Notes: a model not told the origin generated them from the letters alone. DNA of 54,465 nt from CAYYYG01 sp964476135 (GCA_964476135.1 CAYYYG010000003.1:1-54465); one strand, 5' to 3'. Shown: positions 8,390-16,660, counted from the first letter of the stretch. Numbers and translations are program-made.

Positions 8390-9564
8390 GCAAGAAGCGG
8401 GCCGGGTGACACAGTAGATGGCTTTTGCTGCTGTCTCTGTTTTATAGAGTTAAGAAGACTGAATACACCTCCGAAACCGATTAGCAATAATACGAAACCT
8501 AATAGTCCGCCAACGATGGGGAGTTTGCCGATTATCCATGAGACAATAACTCCAACTAGTCCGTATAGATAAGGATTCCCAGAGTACATACTAGCAAATC
8601 GTCCAATTACATATTTACCCAGATAATAACAAATTATCGCTCTTGCCGCAAAAAATGATAAAACGTATAGACATAACACCGTAAATGCCAATGGTATACC
8701 GACTATGGTAAATATCAGTAGCAGTATTATTACAGTAGGAGCGATAAGCATGATTAAACCCTGCCCTGCCGATTTTATGGGGTGTGAACTGATCTTTTCA
8801 TATGTATAGTCGAAAATATCTTTGAAAAAATAGACAAGCGCAAATATCAGAATCGACTGCCATATAACAGCGCCGGCAAAATCCTGAATCGGATTTTTCT
8901 TCTGTTCCATTTTCTGCTGTGGTTTTTGCGGGGTTTTTTTTACAACCGATCCGGCAATCTTGGCATTGCCCGAATTAAGTGTGCCTTCACTTACATAAGT
9001 AAACGATCCCGCAACGCTGGCATTGTCGGACATGCTAATATTTTCAGCCTCCAAATAAACATCTCCGCCAAATGCACCCTTCATACTTATATTCTGAGAC
9101 GCTCCCGTTAGTTTGCCGCTTACAATTCCATCAATATCTGCCTTCTGCGATGCGAAAGCCAATTCTCCGAAAATAACGGATGACTCTGTGGTTGTTAAAT
9201 TCTGTGACAATATAGTCGCGTTACGATCAATGACTCCGTCAATTTGAAGGTTTTGAGATGCTGACCTTAGGCTGCCTCCTATAGCGCCTGAAACCGTTAT
9301 CGATTGTGCGGCGCATATCAGATCACCTTCGATTTCGCCTTTGACTTCCACAGTCTGCCCAAAACATATCAGATCGCCAGCTATCTTACCTTCGATAAGA
9401 ATGGTTTGGCCTGTTATTAAAATATTTTCGTTTACGGTCTCTTTATCTGTTATTTCTACAAAATCAGATGATCTGGCTGTAAAAGCCTCAACATTTTGAG
9501 GAGCAATAACTCCCCACAATACTATAAAAAAAATAAATACATAAAATAAAATTTTCCTTATCAT
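8386..9564 (-). CDS. Exported bactofilin-like (polymer-forming) repeat protein with C-terminal membrane domain
   Basis: 392 residues. A signal peptide (residues 1-28) is followed by a right-handed beta-helix region (~35-205) of short repeats such as GKIAGDLICFGQ, GEIEGDLICAAQ and GAIGGSLRSASQ, as in bactofilins. After a Lys/Gln-rich linker come about four membrane helices (~225-370) and a short Pro/Ser tail. Classical bactofilins are cytoplasmic filaments; this one would lie outside the membrane, anchored by its C-terminus. It may be a surface scaffold. The gene stands alone with an extended -10 just before the start. Confidence 0.8.
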   Translation of the reverse strand: MIRKILFYVFIFFIVLWGVIAPQNVEAFTARSSDFVEITDKETVNENILITGQTILIEGKIAGDLICFGQTVEVKGEIEGDLICAAQSITVSGAIGGSLRSASQNLQIDGVIDRNATILSQNLTTTESSVIFGELAFASQKADIDGIVSGKLTGASQNISMKGAFGGDVYLEAENISMSDNASVAGSFTYVSEGTLNSGNAKIAGSVVKKTPQKPQQKMEQKKNPIQDFAGAVIWQSILIFALVYFFKDIFDYTYEKISSHPIKSAGQGLIMLIAPTVIILLLIFTIVGIPLAFTVLCLYVLSFFAARAIICYYLGKYVIGRFASMYSGNPYLYGLVGVIVSWIIGKLPIVGGLLGFVLLLIGFGGVFSLLNSIKQRQQQKPSTVSPGPLLA

Positions 9565-9570
9565 ATTAAA

Positions 9571-9579
9571 ATTATACCA
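9571..9579 (-). promoter_or_regulatory. Extended -10, 6 nt before the bactofilin-like gene start
   Basis: TGGTATAAT on the minus strand, with 6 nt between TATAAT (9576-9571) and the ATG at 9564. It predicts a leaderless or near-leaderless mRNA. There is no Shine-Dalgarno motif. Confidence 0.6.
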
Positions 9580-9620
9580 GATATGTTACAACTTAATATT
9601 TTCATCACATATGACCTATG

Positions 9621-11414
9621 TCACCAGCTGTCCCATGTGGATACCGGATCATCGGCGCCACCAATAAAACGTGACGGCATACCCTCACCACGCCGCCCGT
9701 AAACATATCTTCTTCTTGCATGCGTTATATAAAGCTTTTTCATGGCGCGTGTTATACCGACATAGAACAACCTTCTTTCTTCCTCCATCTGAAAACGATC
9801 ATCGAGTGAGCGCACATGCGGAAGCACTCCCTCCTCGAGGCCGGTAATAAATACAACCGGAAACTCTAAACCTTTAGCTTGGTGCAGGGTCATGAGTCGT
9901 ACACCATCACGACTCTTTCCTCTTTTTTCTCCTTCCGAATATTCCGATTCGACAAGTGCAATCTGCTCAAGAAACAAAACTAAATCAGGAAAATGGGTAG
10001 CTACCGATTTAAGCTCCTTAATGTTTTCCAATCGTGAAAAATCTTCCTCGTCCTCCGGATCATATAATTCCAGATATCCAGTCACATGAAATAGTTTTTC
10101 GATGATTTCAACGGTACGCAAATTTTGTATACCTTCACGCAGTTCCTGATATTTTGTCTTGAAATTATTCCAGTTTCTCTTTCCTAATTTAATTACCCGC
10201 TCCTTTGCAACCTCATCATCCGGGTTGATAAAAAGCCGCAAATAGGATAATACGTCTTTAATTTCTTTTCTTTCATAGAAACGTATACCCCCATAAAGCG
10301 TATACGGAATGGAAAAATGCAATAGAGCCTCCTCCAGTGCTCGCGATTGTGCGTTTGTACGATACAAAATTGCAAACTGGTCATATCGGTACTCTTCACT
10401 CAATTTTTCGATCTGCTCCACCACATATCTTGCCTCATTTTCCTCATTCTCCGCTTCATAATAAGTTATTTCTTCACCCTCGGTAATAACCGTCCGTAAT
10501 TTTAGAATCGGGTGGGTTTGATTAACCGATATAACATCATATGCAAAATTCAGGATGTTCTGGCTCGATCGGTAGTTTTGATCCAGATAAAAAACCTTAG
10601 ACATCGGAAAATCCTGCTGGAATGTCTCAAGATTTTTTATATCTGCACCCCGCCATGCGTATATACTTTGTGAAAAATCACCAACCACAGTTACATTCCT
10701 ATATTTTCTGGCGAGCATTCTCGTAAGCACATACTGGGCATAATTAGTATCTTGAAATTCGTCCACTAAAAAAAATCGATATTTCTCGTGATATTTTTTT
10801 AGCACATCCTGGTATTTCATGAATAATGTCACAGTATTGAAAATCAAATCGTCAAAATCCATTGCCTTATTTTTTTTCAGCTCCTTTTGATATAACGCAT
10901 AAACCTCTGCTGCAGATGCAGCTGCGTAATCAGAAAAAATGCCAAGATATTTTTCAGGTGTTATCAGTTGGTTTTTAGCAGCTGATATTCGATGGAGATA
11001 ATAAGATGGAGTAGTTTTGTTAAGCTCCAACTTTTTAATCACCATCTTAAGCAGGCTTATCTGATCGTCGGAGTCATATATATTAAAATTATTGTCGTAT
11101 CCGATATGCTGGCTTTCTCGACGCAAAATTCGGCAACAAAATGAATGAAAAGTACCGATGTAGCCCAGCATATCTCTTGTGCCAATTTGCCTTGCGATCC
11201 TATCCTTCATCTCTTTAGCAGCTTTGTTTGTAAACGTGATCATGGCGATCTCTTCCGGTTTGACTTTATGGTTTAATACCAGGTTCAACACCTTCTGCAC
11301 CAGAACTCTTGTTTTACCGGATCCGGCACCAGCCAATATCACCGAAGGACCTTTAACACACTCAACTGCTTTCTTCTGCTCTTTATTGAGGGATTTGAAT
11401 ATCTCGGATTCCAT
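9621..11414 (-). CDS. UvrD/PcrA-type 3'-5' DNA helicase
   Basis: 597 residues. Superfamily 1 motifs appear in order: Q motif region SLNKEQKKAV, Walker A GAGSGKT (about 29-35), TFTNKAAKEM (Ia), DEFQDTN (II), GDFSQSIYAWRGA (III), NYRSSQNIL (IV), TLHQAKGLEFPVVF (V) and RRLFYVGITRA (VI). It unwinds DNA in excision repair or clears the replication fork. It is ~100-150 residues shorter than usual UvrD/PcrA (about 720) and lacks the C-terminal RNA-polymerase-binding Tudor region. I chose the ATG at 11414 (MESEIF), not 11429, which would cross the shared promoter with tpiA. It is transcribed alone. Confidence 0.93.
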   Translation of the reverse strand: MESEIFKSLNKEQKKAVECVKGPSVILAGAGSGKTRVLVQKVLNLVLNHKVKPEEIAMITFTNKAAKEMKDRIARQIGTRDMLGYIGTFHSFCCRILRRESQHIGYDNNFNIYDSDDQISLLKMVIKKLELNKTTPSYYLHRISAAKNQLITPEKYLGIFSDYAAASAAEVYALYQKELKKNKAMDFDDLIFNTVTLFMKYQDVLKKYHEKYRFFLVDEFQDTNYAQYVLTRMLARKYRNVTVVGDFSQSIYAWRGADIKNLETFQQDFPMSKVFYLDQNYRSSQNILNFAYDVISVNQTHPILKLRTVITEGEEITYYEAENEENEARYVVEQIEKLSEEYRYDQFAILYRTNAQSRALEEALLHFSIPYTLYGGIRFYERKEIKDVLSYLRLFINPDDEVAKERVIKLGKRNWNNFKTKYQELREGIQNLRTVEIIEKLFHVTGYLELYDPEDEEDFSRLENIKELKSVATHFPDLVLFLEQIALVESEYSEGEKRGKSRDGVRLMTLHQAKGLEFPVVFITGLEEGVLPHVRSLDDRFQMEEERRLFYVGITRAMKKLYITHARRRYVYGRRGEGMPSRFIGGADDPVSTWDSW

Positions 11415-11418
11415 AAAG

Positions 11419-11425
11419 TATAATA
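11419..11425. promoter_or_regulatory. Shared symmetric -10 element between uvrD-type gene and tpiA
   Basis: TATAATA reads TATAAT on the plus strand (11419-11424, 6 nt before the ATG at 11431) and TATTAT on the minus strand (11425-11420, 5 nt before the ATG at 11414). The two start codons are only 16 bp apart, leaving no room for a separate promoter or leader on either side. Confidence 0.7.
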
Positions 11426-11430
11426 CCATT

Positions 11431-12105
11431 ATGAGATATCTGATCGCAAATTGGAAATCACATAAGAATTATCAAACTACGCAAGCATGGATCGACGATT
11501 TCTTTTTACAAATCAGTAATTATCCAAGATTAAAAAAAAATCTTAACGATAATAAAATTAAAATAATTGTGTGCCCGCCTCTACCATTCATCAGCCTTTT
11601 TTCGACCAAGTTCACCAAAATTCCAAACTGCCACGTAGGAGCGCAAGATCTCTCAATATATGGCGAAGGTAATTATACAGGCGAAGTATCAGCAGAAGCA
11701 CTATCGGAATTGGTTGAATATACTATCGTGGGACACAGTGAACGAAGAAATTATTTTAAGGAATCAGACGAAATGATAAGTAAAAAAATTGACCGCGCGT
11801 CGAAAATGAATATAAAAGCAATTCAATGTGTGAGAAATGAAAAAGACAAGATTCAAAAACAAGCACACATGGTTGCATATGAACCGATCGAAGCGATAGG
11901 GACCGGGAAAAATGCTTCTGTCGATGACGTATTGAATATGAAAAAAAAACTAGATCTCATGAGTGGTCATATTTTTCTCTATGGCGGTAGCGTGGACAAG
12001 AGTAACTGTGAATACTATTTAGAAAAAGATGAAATTGATGGATTTTTAGTGGGTGGAGCATCACTTGATCCTAAATCATTCCTTGACATTGCATCTCTCT
12101 GTTAA
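11431..12105 (+). CDS. tpiA: Triosephosphate isomerase, short form
   Basis: 224 residues. Interconverts dihydroxyacetone phosphate and glyceraldehyde 3-phosphate in glycolysis. Catalytic residues are all present: Lys in IANWK (residue 9), His in VGHSERR, Glu in AYEPIEAIGTG, plus the phosphate-binding YGGSV and VGGASL. It is about 25-30 residues shorter than typical bacterial TIM (~250): the stretch between CVRNEKDK and VAYEP, which should hold helix 5, is largely gone. The plus-strand frame extends upstream to 11179, but that part is the antisense of the helicase gene; the ATG at 11431 follows the -10 by 6 nt and begins the conserved protein. Confidence 0.93.
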   Translation: MRYLIANWKSHKNYQTTQAWIDDFFLQISNYPRLKKNLNDNKIKIIVCPPLPFISLFSTKFTKIPNCHVGAQDLSIYGEGNYTGEVSAEALSELVEYTIVGHSERRNYFKESDEMISKKIDRASKMNIKAIQCVRNEKDKIQKQAHMVAYEPIEAIGTGKNASVDDVLNMKKKLDLMSGHIFLYGGSVDKSNCEYYLEKDEIDGFLVGGASLDPKSFLDIASLC

Positions 12106-12113
12106 TCCACTTC

Positions 12114-12569
12114 TTAAAACAGAAAAGACAGGAACAAAACTATTGAAGCGGCAATAAACATAATGCTTGCTACCTGGGTCCAACCGGAATCGGGCAATGT
12201 TGGGGTTGGTGTTTCTTCCTGAGTGTTAGTGAGCTGCAATTCTATAGTTGTTGGAGTCGGCGTATTAGTCATTAATAATATAGATGTTGGGGTAGGAGTC
12301 GTTAATGCCCCTTGTGACGCTACTGTCGGGCTGATTTCAGCACTATTAATAAGCGCTATGGGGGTAACGGTTGGCGTCGGTGAGATAGACGCTGCTCCGG
12401 ACTGCTTCAGGATTAGCGTTCTTCTGTACGTCAAGGTTGCCGCGCTTACTTTTGCGGTAATCAGAGGTGACCCATTGACTTCACGATTCATAAAAAGGTC
12501 AGCCGTAGCTATTGAAACGGCTAACACTCCAAAAACTCCGACAATAATGATATTTTTTTTATTGCTCAT
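12114..12569 (-). CDS. Pro/Thr-rich surface protein with LPDSG-hydrophobic tail
   Basis: 151 residues. An N-terminal membrane helix or signal (NIIIVGVFGVLAVSIATA) is followed by a low-complexity Pro/Thr/Ser region (SPTPTVTP, TTPTPTS, NTPTPTT) and a C-terminal LPDSG with a ~20-residue hydrophobic helix. This layout resembles a sortase sorting signal (LPxTG), but there is no positively charged end and no sortase gene in the window. I chose the ATG at 12569, 2 nt after the upstream stop, rather than the overlapping 12587. It is the last gene of the pilN-pilO operon. Confidence 0.65.
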   Translation of the reverse strand: MSNKKNIIIVGVFGVLAVSIATADLFMNREVNGSPLITAKVSAATLTYRRTLILKQSGAASISPTPTVTPIALINSAEISPTVASQGALTTPTPTSILLMTNTPTPTTIELQLTNTQEETPTPTLPDSGWTQVASIMFIAASIVLFLSFLF

Positions 12570-12571
12570 AC

Positions 12572-13222
12572 CTAGTCCGAAAGCCATCCGGAATTTCTTG
12601 AATGTAATTGCGCCTCTATATCGAGGGCGCTATCCTCCGGTTTAATCGTATAATCTCGATAATATACATTAAGCTTACCGTCGTACAACTTCGTGGTATG
12701 CTCATCTTTCCAGTCAGTTTCATTAATTTTTATTCTAGCCATATCTATTCCAGACCCGAGCACCGAACCAATCGCCACATAGATAATATCACCAGACTTT
12801 AGTTCTTCGGTACTGTTACCCGGAATCTCTTTCCAATCTTTGGTAAAAATTTTAATTCCTGAAGATTTTACCTCCTGAACTGCCACAGTTCCATTACTTT
12901 TGCCGCTCTGGCTGAAAAAAAGGTCCATAAAAGTAATAGCTCCAAAAATAATCATAAGCACTATTAAAATCGGTAGAATAAGTTTATGGATTCTCAGTTT
13001 CCTGTCTTCATCAACTTCTTGCTTCAAATCTTTCTGTGGAGGAGTAGGTATGCCAAATCCCGTGGGTAAATTCGGATCAAATTGAGGTATTTGGGGAGTA
13101 TTTTTTTTGGCTTTTCCTTTTACAATAAAACGGAACTCAATAATAATGAAAATAAAAGTCAATACGAAGGCAATAAGGGTAATTACGTTCACAGATGAAA
13201 GTATTTGGATAATAGCATCCAT
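12572..13222 (-). CDS. Two-helix membrane protein of the pilus/surface operon, unknown
   Basis: 216 residues. A first membrane helix (about 14-33), a Pro/Gln-rich cytoplasmic loop (~40-75), a second helix (~82-104, LILPILIVLMIIFGAITFMDLFF), and a ~110-residue extracytoplasmic domain with beta-strand character. No known domain was recognised. It starts 3 nt after the FN3 protein gene ends, so it is part of the same transcript. A role in surface or pilus assembly is suggested only by position. Confidence 0.7.
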   Translation of the reverse strand: MDAIIQILSSVNVITLIAFVLTFIFIIIEFRFIVKGKAKKNTPQIPQFDPNLPTGFGIPTPPQKDLKQEVDEDRKLRIHKLILPILIVLMIIFGAITFMDLFFSQSGKSNGTVAVQEVKSSGIKIFTKDWKEIPGNSTEELKSGDIIYVAIGSVLGSGIDMARIKINETDWKDEHTTKLYDGKLNVYYRDYTIKPEDSALDIEAQLHSRNSGWLSD

Positions 13223-13225
13223 ATG

Positions 13226-14578
13226 TTAGAAAACAAAAAGTAAACCAGCACCTATCACTATCATTCCCAAACTTCCCCAGAAAATAGAGTTGCTGTCAAA
13301 TGCTCCTAAACTGGGGATTAATGACGGTGACATAGTTGCAATTGGCGTTGCGGTAAACAATGGCTGAGTAATAGTGGGTGATGGCGTAAATGTAATAATA
13401 GGCGTTGCGCTAGGAGTTGATGTTAATATAGCAGTTGGACTTGCCGTTGGACTCAAAGTACCAGAGGGTGTGGCATCACCTAACACCTGTTCACCGCTTT
13501 TTGCGATCGTAAATTTTCGTTTCAGAACGATCTGTTTACCAGTCGCATCTTCTGATGTTGCCGTAAATGTATATGATCCTGCCGGTAATGAAACCGGGAC
13601 ATCGACAAACCATGAGCCGGTGCTATTTGGTTTAACCCTGGTTATATATTCTGGAGAAGAATTTATCTGAATACGAACCTCTTTCCCAGGAATGCCCTGT
13701 CCTTTGAGAAGTGGCCTGCTTGAGGGAATTAATGAATTCTCTTTTGGCAATAATATAGAAAAAACGTAATCTTTTTTTTCTACAGGTTCTTTAAATGTAT
13801 CAGCATTGAGAACGTTAGGATCTGCTAAAAATGTATAATTCTTGCCCAAAATTATTGACTGTGGAACAGGATTGGTCAATCTAACAAGTGCAGTGATTGT
13901 CGATATAGCAGATTGACCGTCGGTCGCCTCAATTACTACCTGCGAATTATCATCTGCAGATATGAATTGATTAGTACTAACGTCGACAATATTCTGAAGC
14001 GGAATTAACCAGTCTCCCGAGGTTTTTGTGAGGGAAGCCAGCGCGTACGATTCAGGATATCTATATATGATTAATCCGCTACTCACCGGAGTACCATTTG
14101 CTGAAATTAGTTTCCCATACGCGGGTTTTATCGTTGATGCAGTACCTGAAATCTGTGGGGTACGGAAGGTAAAAAAGTCTTGGCCGCCTGATTTAACTAC
14201 TTCGTTATTACTTACGATTTTATAGTGATATGTGGTATTAGGCTGTAAATTTTTTATGGTAACCAGATGAAAGTATGCCTCGGTTTTCTTCGATGCGACA
14301 TCTCGATCGTCAAGAGCTACTTTGCTTATAGGTTCAGTATCCTTGCCATATAAAATCCAACCTGTTTCAGATATATCTGAAACCCAGTACACAGACACCT
14401 GAGTGGAAAGTACATTAACGAGCTCATGTCTCTTTAGGCTTTTAGCAACTACTTTGTTAGAAAAATTAGCGATGTATGTAAAATACAGATATGCAGAAAA
14501 AAACACCATCACTAAAGATGCAACAACCATTAGACCTATGTTGTTTTTTGGTCTTAAATACAGATCGCTATAAAGCAT
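13226..14578 (-). CDS. Surface protein with fibronectin-III-like and Ig-like domains
   Basis: 450 residues. Membrane helix at about 15-38; a fibronectin type III-like domain (~50-150, ending NLQPNTTYHYKIVS and FFTFRTPQ); a carboxypeptidase-regulatory-like beta domain (~150-270); an Ig-like domain (~280-375, with GSWFVDVPVSLPAGSYTFTATS); a Pro/Thr/Ser linker (~380-425); and a final hydrophobic helix. Probably a membrane-anchored adhesin or structural surface protein. It starts 2 nt after the small membrane gene and is co-transcribed with pilN-pilO. Confidence 0.75.
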   Translation of the reverse strand: MLYSDLYLRPKNNIGLMVVASLVMVFFSAYLYFTYIANFSNKVVAKSLKRHELVNVLSTQVSVYWVSDISETGWILYGKDTEPISKVALDDRDVASKKTEAYFHLVTIKNLQPNTTYHYKIVSNNEVVKSGGQDFFTFRTPQISGTASTIKPAYGKLISANGTPVSSGLIIYRYPESYALASLTKTSGDWLIPLQNIVDVSTNQFISADDNSQVVIEATDGQSAISTITALVRLTNPVPQSIILGKNYTFLADPNVLNADTFKEPVEKKDYVFSILLPKENSLIPSSRPLLKGQGIPGKEVRIQINSSPEYITRVKPNSTGSWFVDVPVSLPAGSYTFTATSEDATGKQIVLKRKFTIAKSGEQVLGDATPSGTLSPTASPTAILTSTPSATPIITFTPSPTITQPLFTATPIATMSPSLIPSLGAFDSNSIFWGSLGMIVIGAGLLFVF

Positions 14579-14580
14579 AT

Positions 14581-14766
14581 TTATGGCTCTTTTTGTTTTA
14601 ACAAGTCGATGATTTCGGGCTTAATCGTGTACGCAGGAATCGTGACATTACTGACGATATCATCGACAACTAAATTTTTTTTCGCGTGATAAAGGTCTGC
14701 TATCATCCATGCGATAATAGTAAAAAAAACACCAATAGATATTACTAGCAGTTCCTTTTTGTTCAT
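14581..14766 (-). CDS. Small single-pass membrane protein next to pilO
   Basis: 61 residues with one N-terminal membrane helix (LLVISIGVFFTIIAWMIADLY) and a ~35-residue soluble tail. It overlaps the end of pilO by 4 bp (ATGA), indicating translational coupling. Its position after pilN-pilO would fit a PilP-like or accessory alignment-complex role, but it is far too short for PilP and lacks a lipobox. Unknown function. Confidence 0.65.
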   Translation of the reverse strand: MNKKELLVISIGVFFTIIAWMIADLYHAKKNLVVDDIVSNVTIPAYTIKPEIIDLLKQKEP

Positions 14767-15341
14767 AGATAATAACCGTCAATGTCTATTGATATTTTAA
14801 GCTTGGCACTCCCGCTTCCTTCCGAATCCTGTTTAATCATACTTAAATTCTTAATAGTCTTCAATCTCCGTTGGCTGAATAGTTTATCAATAAACTGTTT
14901 AGCGCTCAAAAAGTCACTGTCTGTTTCAATATTGACCGTAAACTGTTTAGTTTTATTTCTATTGATGCTCGCTTTCAAACTCACATCGTTAACACTGATT
15001 TTATCTACAGGAAGCGCAGAATCTGATGCGCTTTTTTTAATATCATCGATTACCTTGTTAACTTGTGGATTGCCTGGCAATGCTTCAGTAAGGTAAGCAA
15101 AATTCTCCCGATTTTGTTCAATCACCGATTGCAGCTCGATTATTCTGGAAATATTATTTTCATATTGCTGGTTTAAGGTTTTTAACTGATCAATTTCTTC
15201 CCTCAGTGTTACTACAGCAACCAAATTAGGTCTAATAGCGAATAAAATAAAAAACGAGAATACAAGAAAGAACACTATTGTAAAAGTGTAATCCTTTACT
15301 TTTTGAGTAGCTAATTGGCTTATTAAGTCGTTTTTATTCAT
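14763..15341 (-). CDS. pilO: PilO-like type IV pilus alignment protein
   Basis: 192 residues: a short cytoplasmic tail, one membrane helix (FTIVFFLVFSFFILFAI, about 20-37), a coiled coil (~45-85) and a ferredoxin-like C-terminal domain (~100-190). This is the layout of PilO, which with PilN links the inner-membrane pilus platform to the rest of the type IV pilus. It overlaps pilN by 4 bp and the following small gene by 4 bp. Sequence identity to known PilO is low, so the call rests on architecture and neighbours. Confidence 0.72.
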   Translation of the reverse strand: MNKNDLISQLATQKVKDYTFTIVFFLVFSFFILFAIRPNLVAVVTLREEIDQLKTLNQQYENNISRIIELQSVIEQNRENFAYLTEALPGNPQVNKVIDDIKKSASDSALPVDKISVNDVSLKASINRNKTKQFTVNIETDSDFLSAKQFIDKLFSQRRLKTIKNLSMIKQDSEGSGSAKLKISIDIDGYYL

Positions 15342-15880
15342 TTATTTATATTTGGAGCAAACTCTGACATTGAAAATATAAATACAAAATTAAGATCCTG
15401 TTTTTTTAAACTCTCCAATTTTACTGACTTAAATCTCTGCTCCTTCTTGAGCCTGGCATTATATAGCCTGACCATTTCAATATTTGTCGTATAGCCTTCT
15501 ATATGAAGACCGGTATCTCCGAATTCTAGTTTAGTAAGATATAAATCTGTGGGAAAGCTGCTGAAAAAATAATCATACATTTCCTTCATTGTCTCCTGTT
15601 GGACGGCAACCTGCTCTATGCTTCTGGCTTTTAGTTCTACCGCCTGAACATCTTTAAGTAGAGAGCTGGAAACAGCGATTATTTCACCTTTTTGTCGAAC
15701 ACTATCTTTGAGATCGACGATTTCTTGATCAACCTGAAATCGATAAAAGAAGACGATGATGACGACCATTTGAGTCACCACAAGAATATAGCGCAGATAG
15801 TTAAAGGAAAAATATATTACCTTGTCACTTAAACTCTGCTTTCTTGGCGGAAACAAATTTATCTGGTATTTCATGCTCAC
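15338..15880 (-). CDS. pilN: PilN-like type IV pilus assembly protein
   Basis: 180 residues. The N-terminus YQINLFPP matches the conserved short PilN cytoplasmic motif (INLLP) that inserts into PilM. Then a membrane helix (about 30-48), a coiled coil (~50-90) and a ferredoxin-like domain (~100-175). PilN partners PilO. The frame begins with GTG at 15880; an ATG two codons later (15874) is an alternative. A GATAAT overlapping the rpsT stop is 7 nt before the GTG. No pilM, pilB, pilC or pilin is in the window. Confidence 0.75.
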   Translation of the reverse strand: MSMKYQINLFPPRKQSLSDKVIYFSFNYLRYILVVTQMVVIIVFFYRFQVDQEIVDLKDSVRQKGEIIAVSSSLLKDVQAVELKARSIEQVAVQQETMKEMYDYFFSSFPTDLYLTKLEFGDTGLHIEGYTTNIEMVRLYNARLKKEQRFKSVKLESLKKQDLNFVFIFSMSEFAPNINK

Positions 15881-15888
15881 GGTAAAAA

Positions 15889-16125
15889 TTATCTACCGAC
15901 TTGTGATTTGAGTCTTGCGGCTTTATTTTTGTGTATTAAGCCTTTTTTCGCTGCTTTATCAATAAGTTTATATGCAGCACTCACATCACTGTCTTTTTTA
16001 TCCTTACCTTTGATTTTACTCATATTTTTGAGCATTTGTTTCATTGTTTTTTTATAGGCCATATTTGCCTTTTCGCGTTTGTAGTCTTTACGTACTTTTT
16101 TTATTGCTGATTTGATATTTGGCAT
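15889..16125 (-). CDS. rpsT: Ribosomal protein bS20
   Basis: 78 residues, Lys-rich and all-helical, beginning MPNIKSAIKKVRKD, the standard bS20 start. It binds 16S rRNA in the small subunit. The ATG at 16125 is chosen over the in-frame GTG/ATG upstream because the family starts there and because a strong ribosome binding site lies 10 nt before it. It heads the pilN-pilO operon. Confidence 0.95.
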   Translation of the reverse strand: MPNIKSAIKKVRKDYKREKANMAYKKTMKQMLKNMSKIKGKDKKDSDVSAAYKLIDKAAKKGLIHKNKAARLKSQVGR

Positions 16126-16135
16126 GTTACATACA

Positions 16136-16141
16136 CCTCCT
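16136..16141 (-). promoter_or_regulatory. Strong Shine-Dalgarno site for rpsT
   Basis: AGGAGG on the minus strand, 10 nt before the ATG at 16125, inside GAGAGGAGGTG. It is the clearest ribosome binding site I saw in the window; most other genes have none. Confidence 0.75.
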
Positions 16142-16159
16142 CTCACTTAACATAAATTG

Positions 16160-16660
16160 TTATAGTTCGAATGCATTTTCGAATAATCTTTCCCCATACG
16201 AACCGGAAAATTTAACAGTCACACTCAATGGCCCTGCAAGCTCATGATACACACAAGCTCCACCTGACGAACATGTACCTAGCAACAGGTCTTTCTTTTC
16301 AAAGTTACCGCTATCGTCTGTTATATCCACTGTCCCGCTTATTCCAGGGAGCTCTCCCGCCTTGGTTTCATAGGTGACAACATACTCAAGCGATCGCGTA
16401 CCAGAGGGTATACCAGCAATTATTAGATTGAATTTTTTATTACTAGATCCAGTCTTAACAGATACTTTAACCGACGCATCCACCGTTGGGATAACCTCAC
16501 TGTTCTCAAATACTTTTTTCTTTACCACTTTTTTCTGCACGGTTTTATCAGTTCCCCTAAGAAAATATAATCCAACAGCACCTAATAATACGACAGTCAA
16601 ACCGATAATAACATAGAGATTTTTCTTGCTACCTGTTTTTTGATTATCTATATGATCCAT
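16160..16660 (-). CDS. Single-pass exported protein, unknown
   Basis: 166 residues. One N-terminal membrane helix (about 15-34), a Lys-rich patch (KKVVKKKVF), then an extracytoplasmic beta-sandwich-like domain (~60-166) with two cysteines (GTCSSGGACVYH) that could form a disulfide. No known family was recognised. It lies between glyS and rpsT on the same strand. Function unknown. Confidence 0.7.
   Translation of the reverse strand: MDHIDNQKTGSKKNLYVIIGLTVVLLGAVGLYFLRGTDKTVQKKVVKKKVFENSEVIPTVDASVKVSVKTGSSNKKFNLIIAGIPSGTRSLEYVVTYETKAGELPGISGTVDITDDSGNFEKKDLLLGTCSSGGACVYHELAGPLSVTVKFSGSYGERLFENAFEL

Noticed and set aside
11179..11430. N-terminal extension of tpiA
   Set aside because: It is antisense to conserved helicase motifs (Walker A and Ia), and has no similarity to TIM.
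12223..12645. Plus-strand open frame rich in Gly and Val
   Set aside because: It is the antisense of the Pro/Thr-rich gene at 12114-12569, whose repeats keep the opposite strand open.
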